From positions 1 through 31,666 of the forward strand of contig JBBBWG010003292.1 in NCBI GenBank assembly GCA_037176905.1: a stretch of DNA of 31,666 nt, in the 5' to 3' direction. The notes under the pieces were generated by a model. The model was not told the DNA's origin and ran no database searches. It was given only the letters and a program-made list of their open reading frames with translations. Within the stretch, counting starts at the first letter, position 1. Every line of letters begins with the position of its first letter. The translations under genes and the position numbers were made by a program. Below are positions 31,567 to 31,666 of this stretch, in pieces. Source of the DNA: Azolla pinnata. Its lineage: Eukaryota > Streptophyta > Polypodiopsida > Salviniales > Salviniaceae.

Positions 31567-31666
31567 ATGGAGACTGTTAGCAAGCAAGCGTATGATCGTA
31601 TTCTATCAGAGCTCGACCTTCTAACGACAAAATTTGTCGCATTAGAACAAGAGAATCAGAAACTTC
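31567..31666 (+). CDS. Start of a coiled-coil ORF, runs off the window
   Basis: The ATG at 31567 opens 33 codons to the edge of the window. The peptide begins METVSKQAYDRILSELDLLT and continues with a heptad-like Leu/Val pattern ending LEQENQKL, so it is probably a coiled coil. A G-box and TATA box lie 230-270 bases upstream. The stretch TTAGTATCACAA just before the ATG weakly resembles a retroelement primer binding site. The frame could therefore be a host gene or the gag-like first ORF of a retroelement. I do not recognise it further. Confidence 0.4.
   Translation, partial: METVSKQAYDRILSELDLLTTKFVALEQENQKL

Noticed and set aside
1-31666. CRISPR arrays, operons, rRNA or organelle inserts
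   Set aside because: None is visible; the tandem arrays are plant mini- and microsatellites with no spacer diversity.

Overview
This is nuclear DNA from a flowering plant. The evidence is three plant-type genes (two of them with GT-AG introns), two Ty1/copia retrotransposons, several tRNA-derived (SINE-like) fragments, and many CTT/GAA, CT and AT simple repeats in AT-rich spacer. I cannot name the species. The protein style would fit a monocot, but that is a guess.

Layout. Positions 1-394 are the right end of a plus-strand copia element: the RNase H tail, a polypurine tract and the 3' LTR. Positions 395-5300 are mostly non-coding. They hold an unrecognised minus-strand ORF, a telo-box-like minisatellite, a tRNA-Arg relic and AT-rich DNA. 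A single-exon plus-strand gene at 5604-6257 encodes a small, probably plastid-targeted membrane protein; its start codon lies inside a 64-bp tandem duplication. Positions 6258-9412 show no gene. A six-exon minus-strand gene at 9413-11919 encodes a short oxysterol-binding-protein-related protein (ORP, ORP3-type, 495 aa by my splicing). Positions 12000-14784 are spacer. Positions 14785-19679 are one complete but dead minus-strand copia element with both LTRs, PBS, PPT and a matching GTACA target-site duplication. A SINE-like head follows near 20647.

A four-exon minus-strand gene at 20942-28288 encodes a 1583-aa HAPLESS 8-like protein with a C2HC (UBZ4-like) zinc finger. Its upstream region to about 29700 carries unassigned coding-like minus-strand ORFs and a purine microsatellite. 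Positions 29860-30185 are a nested TTC/64-bp minisatellite that repeats W-box cores (TTGACT/TTGACC). A tRNA-like relic sits at 31090-31157. At the right edge, a G-box, a TATA box and the start of a coiled-coil ORF run off the window; this could be a gene or the left end of another retroelement.

The genes do not form a pathway or operon. The ORP is predicted to bind and move lipids at membranes, the HAP8-like protein is a large, probably nuclear protein tied to pollen function in Arabidopsis, and the small membrane protein is uncharacterised. I saw no convincing new biological system. The best leads are the start codon and overlapping upstream ORF made by the 64-bp duplication, the W-box minisatellite, the HAP8 C-terminal exon abutting a tRNA-like fragment, the exon-5-like sequence in the ORP intron, and the promoter-plus-ORF at the right edge.
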